A stretch of 64,000 nucleotides of DNA. Origin: Cristatella mucedo. Lineage: Eukaryota; Bryozoa; Phylactolaemata; Cristatellidae. Position numbers and translations under genes: made by a program. The stretch's first letter is position 1, and each line of letters starts with the position of its first letter. The notes under the pieces are model-generated. The model was not told the DNA's origin, did not search any database, and was given only the letters and a program-made list of their open reading frames with translations. Positions 49,739 to 58,352 of this stretch are shown in pieces. The stretch covers positions 3,664,501-3,728,500 of the forward strand of contig WPIO01000023.1 of the NCBI GenBank assembly GCA_009760855.2, in the 5' to 3' direction.

Positions 49739-49921
49739 ATGGAAAACGAAAACGAATATGACAGTGATGATCCTGATTACAATCCAGAAGATGAAGAGTC
49801 TGAAGAAAAAGAGTCAGAATACAGCAGCGATGAAGGTGAATATGATCCTAATGAAGGCTATGAACAAGCATTTAATTTTGAGGAAGAAGTAGATTACGTA
49901 AATGAAGAAGACGAACTATAA
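49739..49921 (+). CDS. Very acidic 60-residue protein, unknown function
   Basis: ATTATAGAA precedes the ATG. Almost half of the residues are Glu or Asp (for example YDSDDPDYNPEDEESEE), and the protein is probably disordered. Such a protein could act as a nucleic-acid mimic or a chaperone of basic core proteins, but there is no sequence evidence for a specific role. Intact. Confidence 0.65.
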   Translation: MENENEYDSDDPDYNPEDEESEEKESEYSSDEGEYDPNEGYEQAFNFEEEVDYVNEEDEL

Positions 49922-49941
49922 AAAATTTATATTTATATAGA

Positions 49942-50178
49942 ATGGATGCTTCAAGAATTCTTAAATGTGAACAGTCAAGAGATATGGCTCTTAAAATTTG
50001 TCTACAAAAATTAAAGAAAGTAGATCAAAGAATTGTCAAGCATTCACTCGATAAACTTATTCCAGATTTAGATAGCTCGTATATTAGTGTTCTAGTTGAG
50101 ATTTGCGATACTTGCGATAAACTAATGGAATGTAGAAGCAAAATAAATGAAATGTTGGTAGAAGCAGAAAAGAAATAA
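49942..50178 (+). CDS. Small helical protein, 78 residues, unknown function
   Basis: Starts at an ATG right after TTATATAGA. It is rich in Lys/Leu with five Cys residues (ILKCEQ, ICLQK, EICDTCDKLMEC), the last four close together, which may bind a metal or form disulphides. Intact, in line with the small genes before it. Confidence 0.65.
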   Translation: MDASRILKCEQSRDMALKICLQKLKKVDQRIVKHSLDKLIPDLDSSYISVLVEICDTCDKLMECRSKINEMLVEAEKK

Positions 50179-50250
50179 AAAACTCCAAAAACTAAACAGG
50201 GTGTTCAGATTAATTAATTTTGTATATTTTTTTTATAATAGTATAGGAAA

Positions 50251-50778
50251 ATGTCGACAGCAAATGAAGTATCTGACCCAAATCTTGCTACATCTGCTAC
50301 TCTGCTGAAACCATATGTTGATTACCTTGTAAAGTCTAGAATGACTGCTTATGATCAACAGACACTCGACTCAGATATCTCAATTATGACAGATACATCT
50401 GTTAAAAAGTTTTATATTGGTGAGTGCGACATTGAAGCACAAAAGGTAATCGATTCTGGAATGGCAAGTATAACAACTGATCTTGAAGCAACAGTTAGAA
50501 CTAAAGTTGATACTCTTCTTGATACACCTGGAGAAATCTCTAGTTATACTACATGGATTGCTAGTCAGCTACCAACACTTTCAACAGTTATCTCAGGCGT
50601 TGCAGGAATTAAACCAGATATCTCTGGAATTGTCAAGGATGAATGCTATGCAATTCTACCTGATATCTCTGATGGAACTAGTGCCAGACAAAAGGCAGCA
50701 CTCGCTGCTCTTGCTGCTCCAACTGTTACAGATCCGAATGCCCCAGTTTCTGATACAATTCCTACAACAACTTTATAA
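50251..50778 (+). CDS. Unknown 175-residue protein, Ser/Thr/Asp-rich
   Basis: ATG preceded by AGTATAGGAAA. The sequence starts MSTANEVSDPNLATSATLL and has several Pro/Asp/Ile turns (KPDISGIVKDECYAILPDIS) and a low-complexity Ala/Thr/Pro end. No signal peptide or membrane segment. It could be a virion or scaffold component, which is only a guess from its place among structural genes. Intact, with TAA followed by the next TATATAG signal. Confidence 0.65.
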   Translation: MSTANEVSDPNLATSATLLKPYVDYLVKSRMTAYDQQTLDSDISIMTDTSVKKFYIGECDIEAQKVIDSGMASITTDLEATVRTKVDTLLDTPGEISSYTTWIASQLPTLSTVISGVAGIKPDISGIVKDECYAILPDISDGTSARQKAALAALAAPTVTDPNAPVSDTIPTTTL

Positions 50779-50793
50779 TTTATTTATATAGAA

Positions 50794-51166
50794 ATGAATA
50801 TAGAAACTAGAAGTAAAGATTGTCTAACAGTTGCACAAGGACAACAGACTATAAAAATTTGCTCATATCCAATGGGAAGAATTGAGGATATCAGAAGTAA
50901 ACTATTAGAAGCATTAAAATTAGTTTTAGAATACAAAGCTTTAAGAGTAAATCATTCAGAAAAAGAAATGGCATATATATTTACAAAAGTTAGAGATGGA
51001 TCAATCTTTTCAGAGTTTCTTAAAGATTTGAAAATAGATAAAATAAATAGCCTTAAATCAGAAGCATACTCTAAAAAAAATAGAGTTAACAAAACAATTA
51101 ACAGGAAAGGAATGTAGTATACCAACAGAGTTTATTAAAGAAAGTTTAGAATTCAATAACATCTGA
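50794..51166 (+). pseudogene. Unknown ~120-residue protein with a frameshift in an A8 run
   Basis: ATG preceded by TTATATAGAA. The start (MNIETRSKDCLTVAQGQQT) and the middle (EMAYIFTKVRDGSIFSEFL) look like a compact soluble protein; no family recognised. The frame closes at 51117, but coding character continues in another frame past the A8 run at 51073-51080 up to TGA 51164-51166. The end overlaps the end of the convergent fibre gene by about 20 bases. Confidence 0.55.
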
Positions 51167-52186
51167 ATTTATAATAACATCAGCTAAAGTAATTTCAATA
51201 ACATCTGAAGTACTTGGAGTAACAAGATTACTATAGTTTAGAACAGGAAAATTGATAGTTATTTTAATATTATTATTATTAGAAATATCAAACTGTGTTA
51301 TATAGTCACTTGATAATAACATATAATTATTTTCAACTCCATAATAGGTGATATTAAGAAGATTAGAAACAAAGAAATTTGGCGAGTAGATTTTGTGATA
51401 GTAATCTCTAACTATAAATTTTCTTATCCCCATACCACCAATATTTAAATTAAGTTTTACTTTAGCCTCAAAATATTTTACTCTAGTTAGGTTAACATCC
51501 TTTAATATAATTGATTTTTCAGCTATTTGTTTATTTATAACAGATAATTGTGAATCGTTTTGTAAAAAAGTAGTTATCTTCATAGGTACATCTTCAGGAG
51601 CTAACTTATAAGTATCCTTTATTCCTAATTTTATTTTTGAGTAGTTTATTGGTATTTTACTCACATCAGATAATCTAGCTAGAAAAAATTAGAATCAGCC
51701 TATGAACAACTAGGAAATATTGATAAACCACCATGAGTTCCTAAATTTTCTATTTTAGTAAAAGACAACGAACCACCAGCACCTTCTTCATATGCCTTTG
51801 GTAAGTATGTTGAATAAACATCATCATTTCCTCTTAAATCAATATAATTTTTTTTAAGCCAGAATTTGTTTCACGCATAACAGTTAATTCACTTACTGTT
51901 AAATCGCCAGTTATTGTTGCATCACCTCTAATATTTACCTTAGTACCAGTGTACTCTTTTGTTGCAATATCATTTCCATTAATTGGATTTGCTACATTAA
52001 CATATTTTTTGAGTTTGCTGATATGTTTCCTCTTATAAACTGATCTGACTCTTTTCTTAAATAATTGTTATCAGCAAATGATTTTCCAACAGTTTCTAAC
52101 GAGTCTATATTACTTCCAAGATTTACTATTCTATTTTCATTCATATCCAACGTTCTCAACATTTGTAAATCTTTTCTGCTTAACAT
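51146..52186 (-). pseudogene. Fibre-like protein C (broken)
   Basis: Third of three tandem - strand genes. It starts at ATG 52186, whose A overlaps the stop of the previous gene (TAATG), downstream of TATATAG. The N-terminal part has the tail-fibre repeat (LDMNENRIVNLGSNIDSLE, later VNVANPINGNDIATKEY); the C-terminal part from about 51,670 (SKIPINYSKIKLGIKDTYK) looks like a beta-rich head. Breaks: a shift near 52,000, one at an A8 run near 51,855, an in-frame TAG at 51700-51702, and a T6 run near 51,685. Fibres of this kind in phages and adenovirus-like viruses bind host receptors; that role is inferred here. Confidence 0.6.
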
Positions 52187-53046
52187 TATATTATTGCTAT
52201 ATAAACATTAACATTTATTTCTTTATCTAATAATCCTGATCCTGATATAAAAGTAGAAGTAGCAACTACTTTTTTATTAGCATCTAACATATAACTACCA
52301 TACAACTGATCACTCTGTGGTGTTAGTGTTGATGGTGGTGGCATAAGTACTTTTGTTATTCCAGAAACTTCATACGTTACTCCAATAACAAATAGACCTC
52401 TTTGAATTGTAATATTTGTAATATCAGTAATCCATCTACCATTAACTGTTTTGTCATATATATATGAGTATTTAGTGAACCATCCATAGTTCCTTTAAAA
52501 TTTACAGTTGTAACATTTCCAAGTGATCTTTGTAGATAACCAAGATTTACACCATCATTTGGATTTACAGGATCGCTTGTTATGATAATTGGATTGCTGT
52601 TCATATTCAAAGGTATATTCAGTTGTGTATTAACTTTTATACAATTAGCATCCATATATGCAATAGTTGCAATGCTACTATTTTCAGCATTAGTAATATT
52701 TAATGATCCTCTTACAAATAAAGCTTCAATAATCCCACCAGATTTTGATAGTTTTGTATCAGCATAATCTTTTGTAGCTGCATCACTTGGGTTAACAGGA
52801 TTTGCAAGATCTATCAGTCTATGATTATTCATGTCAAGATCACCATCAGCAGTTGTTCCTCTAGATACTTTTGTAACAAAGTTTGTATCGATATACTTTC
52901 TGTTTACAGCATCTGTAGAATCAACAGGATCTCCAATATTTTTTATTAGATTCTGGTTCATATGTAAAGATCCATTCATAATATCTCCAGTCTTACGAAT
53001 ATAATTTTTTTTGACTAGATCCTTTTCTACGATAACCGAGCGACAT
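52186..53046 (-). pseudogene. Fibre-like protein B (frameshifted)
   Basis: ATG at 53046 follows TATAGA, which also holds the stop of the previous gene. Three copies of the fibre repeat are clear: LHMNQNLIKNIGDPVDSTDA, LDMNNHRLIDLANPVNPSDA and NMNSNPIIITSDPVNPNDG, each with the pattern N..I..L..P....DA....Y. The C-terminal domain (VIGVTYEVSGITKVLMPPPS) has the same layout as in gene A. One frameshift lies within the first codons and one near 52,450. The main 200-codon frame is 52979-52377. Confidence 0.65.
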
Positions 53047-53047
53047 T

Positions 53048-53905
53048 CTATACAATAGCAATAATAAAATCAATATATGTAATATTATTAGCAACTGTAA
53101 GATTATCTATCATATAAGTGCATGATCCATCAATATTTATTACTAAAAGGAGAGTACCAGATACCCCATAAGTGTTATCACTAGTTAACTCTAAAAACAC
53201 TCCAGTTGTATTAGAACACCAGAGTATGCTAGATACTGTTTGAAAGTTTGTTACTGGTCCAGCAACAAATGTTTTATAAGGTGTTGCATAGCCGATTACA
53301 CTTCCTTGCTGATTAAAAACTGCAATGTCCGCAGGAGTTGCTTTTAATGTAGAACTTTCTGTTCCTGTTCCATTTACATTAATATTAAATATGTTTACCG
53401 GAGCAATAGTTGAAGCACTTGTAAAACCAGAAAGCCTTAAATACAAAGTAGAACATTTATAAGAATCAACAGATTGTTTTGTTACAACATCTGAATTTTT
53501 CAGAGAGGTAATTCTGTTTGATCCTAGATTAAGATTACTATTAGAGTTGCCATTTAAAACTTGAGACATACTTTTTAATAATCCATAGTTTATTACTTTG
53601 TAAGGCCTAGAATCTTGATAAACAGTTCCGTCAACAGATCTTCCAGATATACCAGTGATGTTTTTACAGTTTAACTGAGATAGCATTTTTGCACTATTCT
53701 TTGAAAGTAAGTCAGATAAGTTAGAAACAGAAGCTATTTCTCCTGAAGCATTAGTTGCAACAGTATTAAAGAAGTTTGAATTGAGAGCATAATCTAATCT
53801 TATTGCATCTCCATCATTTACTGGAAAACCAAGATTTGTAATGCTATTTCCATTAGCATCAAGATCACTAAAAATATGACCATTAATCTTACTAATATTA
53901 TCCAT
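53048..53905 (-). CDS. Fibre-like protein A, 285 residues, intact
   Basis: True start is ATG 53905 (MDNISKINGHIFSDLDANG), after TATATAAGA; a longer frame to 54172 only reads through the opposite-strand gene. It has the fibre repeat (LDANGNSITNLGFPVNDGDA), a Ser/Asn-rich middle (VLNGNSNSNLNLGSNRITSL) and a beta-rich C-terminal head. It is probably a trimeric spike or fibre by analogy to phage tail fibres with the same repeat. It is divergent from the + strand gene at 53916: the two ATGs are separated by only 10 bases. Confidence 0.65.
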   Translation of the reverse strand: MDNISKINGHIFSDLDANGNSITNLGFPVNDGDAIRLDYALNSNFFNTVATNASGEIASVSNLSDLLSKNSAKMLSQLNCKNITGISGRSVDGTVYQDSRPYKVINYGLLKSMSQVLNGNSNSNLNLGSNRITSLKNSDVVTKQSVDSYKCSTLYLRLSGFTSASTIAPVNIFNINVNGTGTESSTLKATPADIAVFNQQGSVIGYATPYKTFVAGPVTNFQTVSSILWCSNTTGVFLELTSDNTYGVSGTLLLVINIDGSCTYMIDNLTVANNITYIDFIIAIV

Positions 53906-53915
53906 TCTTATATAT
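53906..53915. promoter_or_regulatory. 10-bp bidirectional start signal between divergent genes
   Basis: The bases tcttatatat separate the ATG of fibre A (-, 53905) from the ATG of the membrane-type gene (+, 53916). TATATA-type signals can be read on both strands, so one tiny segment seems to serve both genes. Confidence 0.6.
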
Positions 53916-54553
53916 ATGGAAAAATTAAAATCTGGCTTAGATACAACAAAAGAAGTATTATCAGGAACAACAACAGCAGCTGAGATTGGATCAAAGGCAA
54001 TTATAAAAGTAGCTCCTAAGATTGCAATGAAACTGAGTCTACACGCATCAAATAAGATTGCAACTATTGTGCCAAAAGTTTTGCAGTCATTCAAAGTAAT
54101 TGGAACTGCTACAAAAGCACTTGGAGGATTTCTATCAGGAATAACAGGAATTGTAGATCTTGGTTTATTCATAAAAGAAATCGTAGATGATATTTCTTCT
54201 GGAAAGTATGGTAATGTCTTTTGGAAAACAATTGCAGAAAAAAAGGACTGAAAAAAATGGTTGCTTCTTTAGAGGTTGGCTTTTATATAAACGAGATTTT
54301 GCTAGAAGCTGAAAGAGCTAACTCTGGTTGGTACTTAGATCCCAGTAAGTTTCTTTCAGATATATTTGGAGAAGAGGTTAATTGGAACGCTGCTCAACTA
54401 GATACAAAAGCTTGGAGTAAAAACTTTCTTGAAGTAAGATCAGGAGGATTTCTGCCTGCAATTCCAGCGATCATAGCAAGTATAGCTTCTGTTATTGGAG
54501 CAGTTGGTTTAGGTGTTTCTATAGCAGTATCAGTAGCAGGATTATGTGACTGA
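53916..54553 (+). CDS. Hydrophobic, possibly membrane-active protein encoded in two overlapping frames
   Basis: Frame 1 (53916-54251, 111 residues) is amphipathic and Ala/Ile/Lys-rich (GSKAIIKVAPKIAMKLSLHA) with a Gly/Ile stretch (GGFLSGITGIVDLGLFI). It ends right after the heptamer A_AAA_AAG at 54239-54245. The -1 frame continues with LEVGFYINEILLEAERANSG and ends in a strong hydrophobic segment (AIPAIIASIASVIGAVGLGV). The two parts probably make one product of about 210 residues, either by programmed -1 slippage or because this copy has lost a base. A membrane-lytic or entry role, like adenovirus protein VI, is a guess. Confidence 0.55.
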
Positions 54554-54597
54554 GAAAATAATAGACAATACATAGATATACAGCTAAGGCACCACCG

Positions 54598-54996
54598 ATG
54601 AACACCCATGAAGAACGATCGAGTGCTTTGAGTTTACAAAGTGAAAGACTAAAGAATGCAATTGTGGATATAAAAAATATGATAGAATTACTTGATAAAA
54701 ACATTGATATTGATTTGAGTGACAAAGTGCAAAACTCAGAGGTGAAAAACAGATTAGATTATTTGAAAACTGGAAAACAACTTGTAGAAGTATCAGGAGT
54801 AAGCTATTCAGATAAGTTAAAAGAAGATATAAAAAAAGTAGAAAGTAGTACTGTTGGAGGAAAAAAGACTTGTAATTATCAAGCAGAGATCGCGATTTTA
54901 CTAGCTAATCTATATGCACAAGGTAAATCGCAAGAAGAAATATATAATGAAATGATAAAACTAAGAGATCAGCTTAAATTAAGATGTAGAAATTAA
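54598..54996 (+). CDS. Unknown 132-residue helical protein
   Basis: Starts MNTHEERSSALSLQSERLK and is Lys/Glu/Leu-rich with predicted long helices (DIKNMIELLDKNIDIDLSD) and a C-terminal helix bundle (EIAILLANLYAQGKSQEEI). A typical TATAG signal is not directly before this ATG; CATAGATATACAG lies 14-26 bases upstream, so the start could be slightly different. The stop TAA shares the bases TTAA with the stop of the convergent HNH gene. Confidence 0.6.
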   Translation: MNTHEERSSALSLQSERLKNAIVDIKNMIELLDKNIDIDLSDKVQNSEVKNRLDYLKTGKQLVEVSGVSYSDKLKEDIKKVESSTVGGKKTCNYQAEIAILLANLYAQGKSQEEIYNEMIKLRDQLKLRCRN

Positions 54997-55553
54997 AAGT
55001 CTGTGTAGCGAAAAATTCTGTAATCTTCTGTTAAACTATAAGTAAAATTGAGTCTAGCGAATTGTAAATGGAGGCGTATTGCTGCAAGGTCACGCACTTC
55101 AGCAGCTTTCTCTGCAGATTCATAGTAACCTAAATGATAACTAGTATTATCTACTTTAATATATGATTTATATTTTTTTGCTCTTTTATCAAAACAGACG
55201 CCAATATATTTAGATTTATTATTTTTTTGTATTCCCCTATTTCTTCGATTTTCCAATTGTGTTGCAACTCTTAGATTAGAAATCCTGTTATCAGACTTAT
55301 CTAAGTTTTCATAATCGATCTGAAAAACAGGCATCTCTTCTTTCATTATAATCCATGCCAATCTATGAATTTTATAACGCTTTCCGTCTATACTTATAAT
55401 TCTATATCCATAACTGTCAATACTTCCGGCCTCACTTCCAATTGATGCTTTCCCTCTTCTATTTATCTTCCAAAAGAATCGACCAGTATCTGGTTCATAA
55501 TAAAGCAATTCCATAACTCTATTTCTAAAAAATGAAATCTCATCATTATTCAT
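54993..55553 (-). CDS. HNH-AP2 homing-type endonuclease, 186 residues
   Basis: ATG 55553 is preceded by TATATTAAGAA. An HNH_3-type nuclease core is clear: HRLAWIIMKEEMPVFQIDY, then DKSDNRISNLRVATQLENR. It is followed by an AP2-type DNA-binding domain (YIGVCFDKRAKKYKSYIKVD, LGYYESAEKAAEVRD, FARLNF). Such free-standing endonucleases are common in phages and large viruses and cut one DNA site. The catalytic His of the usual I-D-H is Tyr here (IDY), a single C-to-T change, so activity is doubtful although the frame is intact. It seems to be a selfish gene inserted between virion genes. Confidence 0.88.
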   Translation of the reverse strand: MNNDEISFFRNRVMELLYYEPDTGRFFWKINRRGKASIGSEAGSIDSYGYRIISIDGKRYKIHRLAWIIMKEEMPVFQIDYENLDKSDNRISNLRVATQLENRRNRGIQKNNKSKYIGVCFDKRAKKYKSYIKVDNTSYHLGYYESAEKAAEVRDLAAIRLHLQFARLNFTYSLTEDYRIFRYTDF

Positions 55554-55608
55554 TTCTTAATATATAATAGTTTTATTTGTATTTAAATAAAATTTAATTT
55601 ATTATAGA

Positions 55609-56376
55609 ATGGAATATCATGAGGTAAAACTAAACCTATCAGAACATCAAGTAAACTTGGTACACAAATCTGATAAACCTATTTCAATCAGACTAAAAAA
55701 AGAAGATCTATCAGGTTCTATTTCTATCTTTGTAACAAAAACACAACTTGCTAGAATAGAAAAGTGCAAATCTAAAAATACTGGCATGCAATTGAATCTA
55801 AGTCTTAAACAACTGAAACGTAATAGGAGACTTGGCTCAGGTATAGTAGATTTCATAAACAAACTAACTGGCAATCGTGAGATGCATATGCGTCTTCCCT
55901 CAGGAGTAAAATCAGAATTTGTACCAGGCGGAAGTTTTAACAATACTGGTCGTTACAGCTATGCCGGTCCAGGAACCAAATTTACTCAAAGGATGAATGA
56001 ATCTTATGAAGGCGTGAATGATCTAGATAGATCTGCTTTAGTCCACAATAGTCTATACACCGAAACTTCATCTATGTCTGAACCTAAAAGAACAGAGATA
56101 AGAAACTTGTCAGACTTGGTATTAGCTGAATCTGCTGCTAGAATTGCGCTTGATCCAAGACAACCAAACTATGTACGTGAAGATGCTAAAACGGTTGCAG
56201 CTGTTATGGCAGCGAAAGCAAAATTAGGTTTAGGCATTGCTGGTGAATTAAACGATTCATTTGCTACTGATTTTCTAAAAGATAAAATAAGTAATCCTGC
56301 TAGTCTTAATAAGATAAAAAATTATGCTCGTGGAATAGTTGATAGAATGCTTGATATCACTCGGAAAAAGATCTAA
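55609..56376 (+). CDS. Parvovirus-type phospholipase A2-like protein, 255 residues
   Basis: ATG preceded by TTATTATAGA. Residues 118-122 (YAGPG) form the calcium-binding loop typical of parvoviral VP1 phospholipase A2, and residues 138-150 (DLDRSALVHNSLY) match its catalytic helix, where the family has His-Asp. Here the Asp is Asn, which may weaken catalysis. The N-terminal 100 residues are basic and end in an amphipathic stretch (GSGIVDFINKLTG). The C-terminal part is helical and Ala-rich. In related invertebrate elements such a protein may help virions leave endosomes. The frame is intact. Distinct from snake or secreted animal phospholipases. Confidence 0.8.
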   Translation: MEYHEVKLNLSEHQVNLVHKSDKPISIRLKKEDLSGSISIFVTKTQLARIEKCKSKNTGMQLNLSLKQLKRNRRLGSGIVDFINKLTGNREMHMRLPSGVKSEFVPGGSFNNTGRYSYAGPGTKFTQRMNESYEGVNDLDRSALVHNSLYTETSSMSEPKRTEIRNLSDLVLAESAARIALDPRQPNYVREDAKTVAAVMAAKAKLGLGIAGELNDSFATDFLKDKISNPASLNKIKNYARGIVDRMLDITRKKI

Positions 56377-56415
56377 AAAAAATTTAACTTACAAGACTAC
56401 TTTATATTTATATTT

Positions 56416-56901
56416 TTAAAACTCTGCTGGATTAAACATTGATCTCTTTGGAGAACTATAAACTTTTACTTGGCCAATCTTTAATCTAATATTTAATCTT
56501 TCTTCATTATTATAATATTCTTTTGAAACATAACTACCATCAAGAATTCCAGTGATACAAAAATCATTTCCTAATTTTTTAATTACGTCTGCTGGACTAG
56601 ATACTTTAATTTGTTTATTATTCTCATCAAACATAATACTAGGTTTCTTTCCAAAATCAAATCTAATTCCAATTGTTTCCCTTGTACTAGCATCAAATGC
56701 TTTGAATTCTAATTGTTCACTCGATCTATCTACAATGTTTTGAATATAAGGAAGTGATTCTTCAGTTATATACATCCACGCACTAAGATAAGGTTTTGAA
56801 TCTTTTGAAATTTTCTCAACATGAATGTGTGCAGGCTTTCCTTTTGGGATAACAACTGCAGAATTTTGGAGAACTACAAATTTCTTTTCTTGATTTTCCA
56901 T
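56416..56901 (-). CDS. Unknown 161-residue protein
   Basis: ATG 56901 follows ACTATATAGA directly. The protein begins MENQEKKFVVLQNSAVVIPK and is beta-rich with alternating hydrophobic residues (LNIRLKIGQVKVYSSPKRS near the end). An OB-fold-type single-strand DNA-binding protein is possible from size and pattern, but no motif proves it. Intact, placed next to the protease and convergent with the phospholipase-like gene. Confidence 0.65.
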   Translation of the reverse strand: MENQEKKFVVLQNSAVVIPKGKPAHIHVEKISKDSKPYLSAWMYITEESLPYIQNIVDRSSEQLEFKAFDASTRETIGIRFDFGKKPSIMFDENNKQIKVSSPADVIKKLGNDFCITGILDGSYVSKEYYNNEERLNIRLKIGQVKVYSSPKRSMFNPAEF

Positions 56902-56929
56902 TCTATATAGTGGAAATATTTTGTTTAAT

Positions 56930-57633
56930 TCAAATTAATAATTGCATGACTGTACCAAAATCAACAAATTCCATTAATTTAAGAAAGATTAAGCACCTCA
57001 TTCCACAATCCGTTTGATTAAACTTTTGCAGTTGAAACGTCTGAAAACTTGGTGTAACTCCAAAATAATCAATCACTTCTGGCATTGGAGGAGCACCGAA
57101 CGAGTCAAAGTAAAAGCATCGATCACCAATTTTTTTTAAGAGCTACCCAGTGATATATTGCTAGATCTGATTTTCCAGTATTGCAAATGAGGCACTCATT
57201 CTGTTCTGGAGAACTTAATTCATCTCTTGCAAATACACCTCTGAAATTTTTTATATCTAATTCTTTAACATATTGATTTATTTCAAAGTCAGTAAGTGGC
57301 GTACTTTTTAATTTTTTTTAAATTGTTGATAGTTCTTCTTAGTTCAGAAAGTATTTGTTCTTTACTCATATAACCACAACCTAACTTTTTACCATAACTC
57401 AAAACTCCAGTACCTAACTTCTTTCCATGAGATAGAACTCCAGTTCCTAACTTCTTTCCATGAGATAGAACTCCACTGCCACTTCTTAACTTAACAAACT
57501 TTGACTTTTTACTTTCACAAATCACACAAATTGCTTTAATCATTCCTCTAAGGCCTTTTGTACTATCAATCTCTACATACTCTTCATGAATACTATCTGT
57601 AGGCTTCTTACATTTCAAGCAGTAAATTTCTAT
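56930..57633 (-). pseudogene. Zinc-ribbon plus adenain-like cysteine protease (broken, start codon lost)
   Basis: The N-terminal part has a zinc ribbon (YCLKCKK, AICVICESKK) and three 11-residue repeats (GVLSHGKKLGT type). The C-terminal part, in other frames, has RGVFARDELSSPEQNECLI, then YHWVALKK, CFYFDSFG, FNQTDCGMRC: the His, Asp, Gln and Cys of the adenovirus/Polinton maturation protease. The protease would cleave capsid precursors. Breaks: frameshifts near 57,310 and in the A8 run at 57131-57138 (T8 on +). The expected ATG after TATTATAGAA is ATA (57633-57631). The stop TGA is at 56932-56930. The zinc-ribbon to protease order in one gene is seen in related elements. Confidence 0.78.
57379..57477 (-). 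repeat. Three 33-bp tandem repeats inside the zinc-ribbon gene
   Basis: Three copies of a 33-base unit (cctaacttctttccatgaga plus 13 bases on +) encode three near-identical 11-residue repeats. Two copies are nearly identical and the third differs by a few bases. The period keeps the frame. Confidence 0.85.
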
Positions 57634-57667
57634 TTCTATAATATAAAAGCTTTTTTTAGTATAGGAA

Positions 57668-58339
57668 ATGTCTCTTCGAGTAAGGGCGTTTAATTTTGGA
57701 CAAGATGTAGATACTGGTCATAAAGAACCATTGCCGAGTGTGCCAATCAGAGCTTTAGTTCTAGGGCCAAGTGGTTCAGGCAAGTCTCAACTAATAATGA
57801 ATTGGATATTTTATGGAATGGTTAATTATGATTGTTGTACAATTATTGCTTCAAGTTTAGATCAAAAGTTGTATCGTGGACTTATGTCAATGACAAAAGA
57901 AAACAAGGCTTATTCTTGGATTAACGGAATTGATGCTATGCCAGAAGTAGATTCATATAAGAACTGCAAGAATGTTGTTGTGCTTGATGATTTAATGACA
58001 GAAGATCAAACTAAAATATTAGACTATTTCACACGAGGAAGACATAAAGGGCTGAATATTTTCTATCTTGCTCAAGGCTTTACTAATATACCTAGGAGAG
58101 AAATTAGAAACAATGTAAATCTAATAGTAATCTTTAAGCAAAACACAACTGACATTGAGTATATTCGCGATGCATATGTTGGTGATATTGATAAGAAACA
58201 ATTTAGAGAATGGGTTAACTCTTGTACTAGAAATCGTTTTGGTTATTGCATAATAGATCTAACAAAGACTGAGTCGGAAGGCAAATTTTGGTCTGTTGAT
58301 TCAGAAGGAAAGCAATTAATGACATTTTTTAATTCTTAA
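57668..58339 (+). CDS. A32/FtsK-HerA-type genome packaging ATPase, 223 residues, intact
   Basis: ATG preceded by AGTATAGGAA. Walker A is GPSGSGKS at residues 33-40 and Walker B is VVVLDDLM near residues 105-112; a sensor-like stretch follows (FYLAQGFTNIPRREIRNN). Length and order match the packaging ATPases of Polintons, adintoviruses and virophages, which pump DNA into the capsid. It is the best preserved hallmark gene of the element. It is divergent from the protease gene (34 bp between start positions). Confidence 0.92.
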   Translation: MSLRVRAFNFGQDVDTGHKEPLPSVPIRALVLGPSGSGKSQLIMNWIFYGMVNYDCCTIIASSLDQKLYRGLMSMTKENKAYSWINGIDAMPEVDSYKNCKNVVVLDDLMTEDQTKILDYFTRGRHKGLNIFYLAQGFTNIPRREIRNNVNLIVIFKQNTTDIEYIRDAYVGDIDKKQFREWVNSCTRNRFGYCIIDLTKTESEGKFWSVDSEGKQLMTFFNS

Positions 58340-58352
58340 TAGATATAGTAAA

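Noticed and set aside
53906-54172. N-terminal extension of the fibre A frame beyond 53905
   Set aside because: It is antisense to the + strand gene at 53916, and the TATATAAG-ATG signal fixes the start at 53905.
57289-57618. Separate 109-residue gene
   Set aside because: Its apparent start is a TTG, the sequence upstream is open to the ATA at 57633, and the protease landmarks follow directly in shifted frames, so it is the first part of one broken gene.
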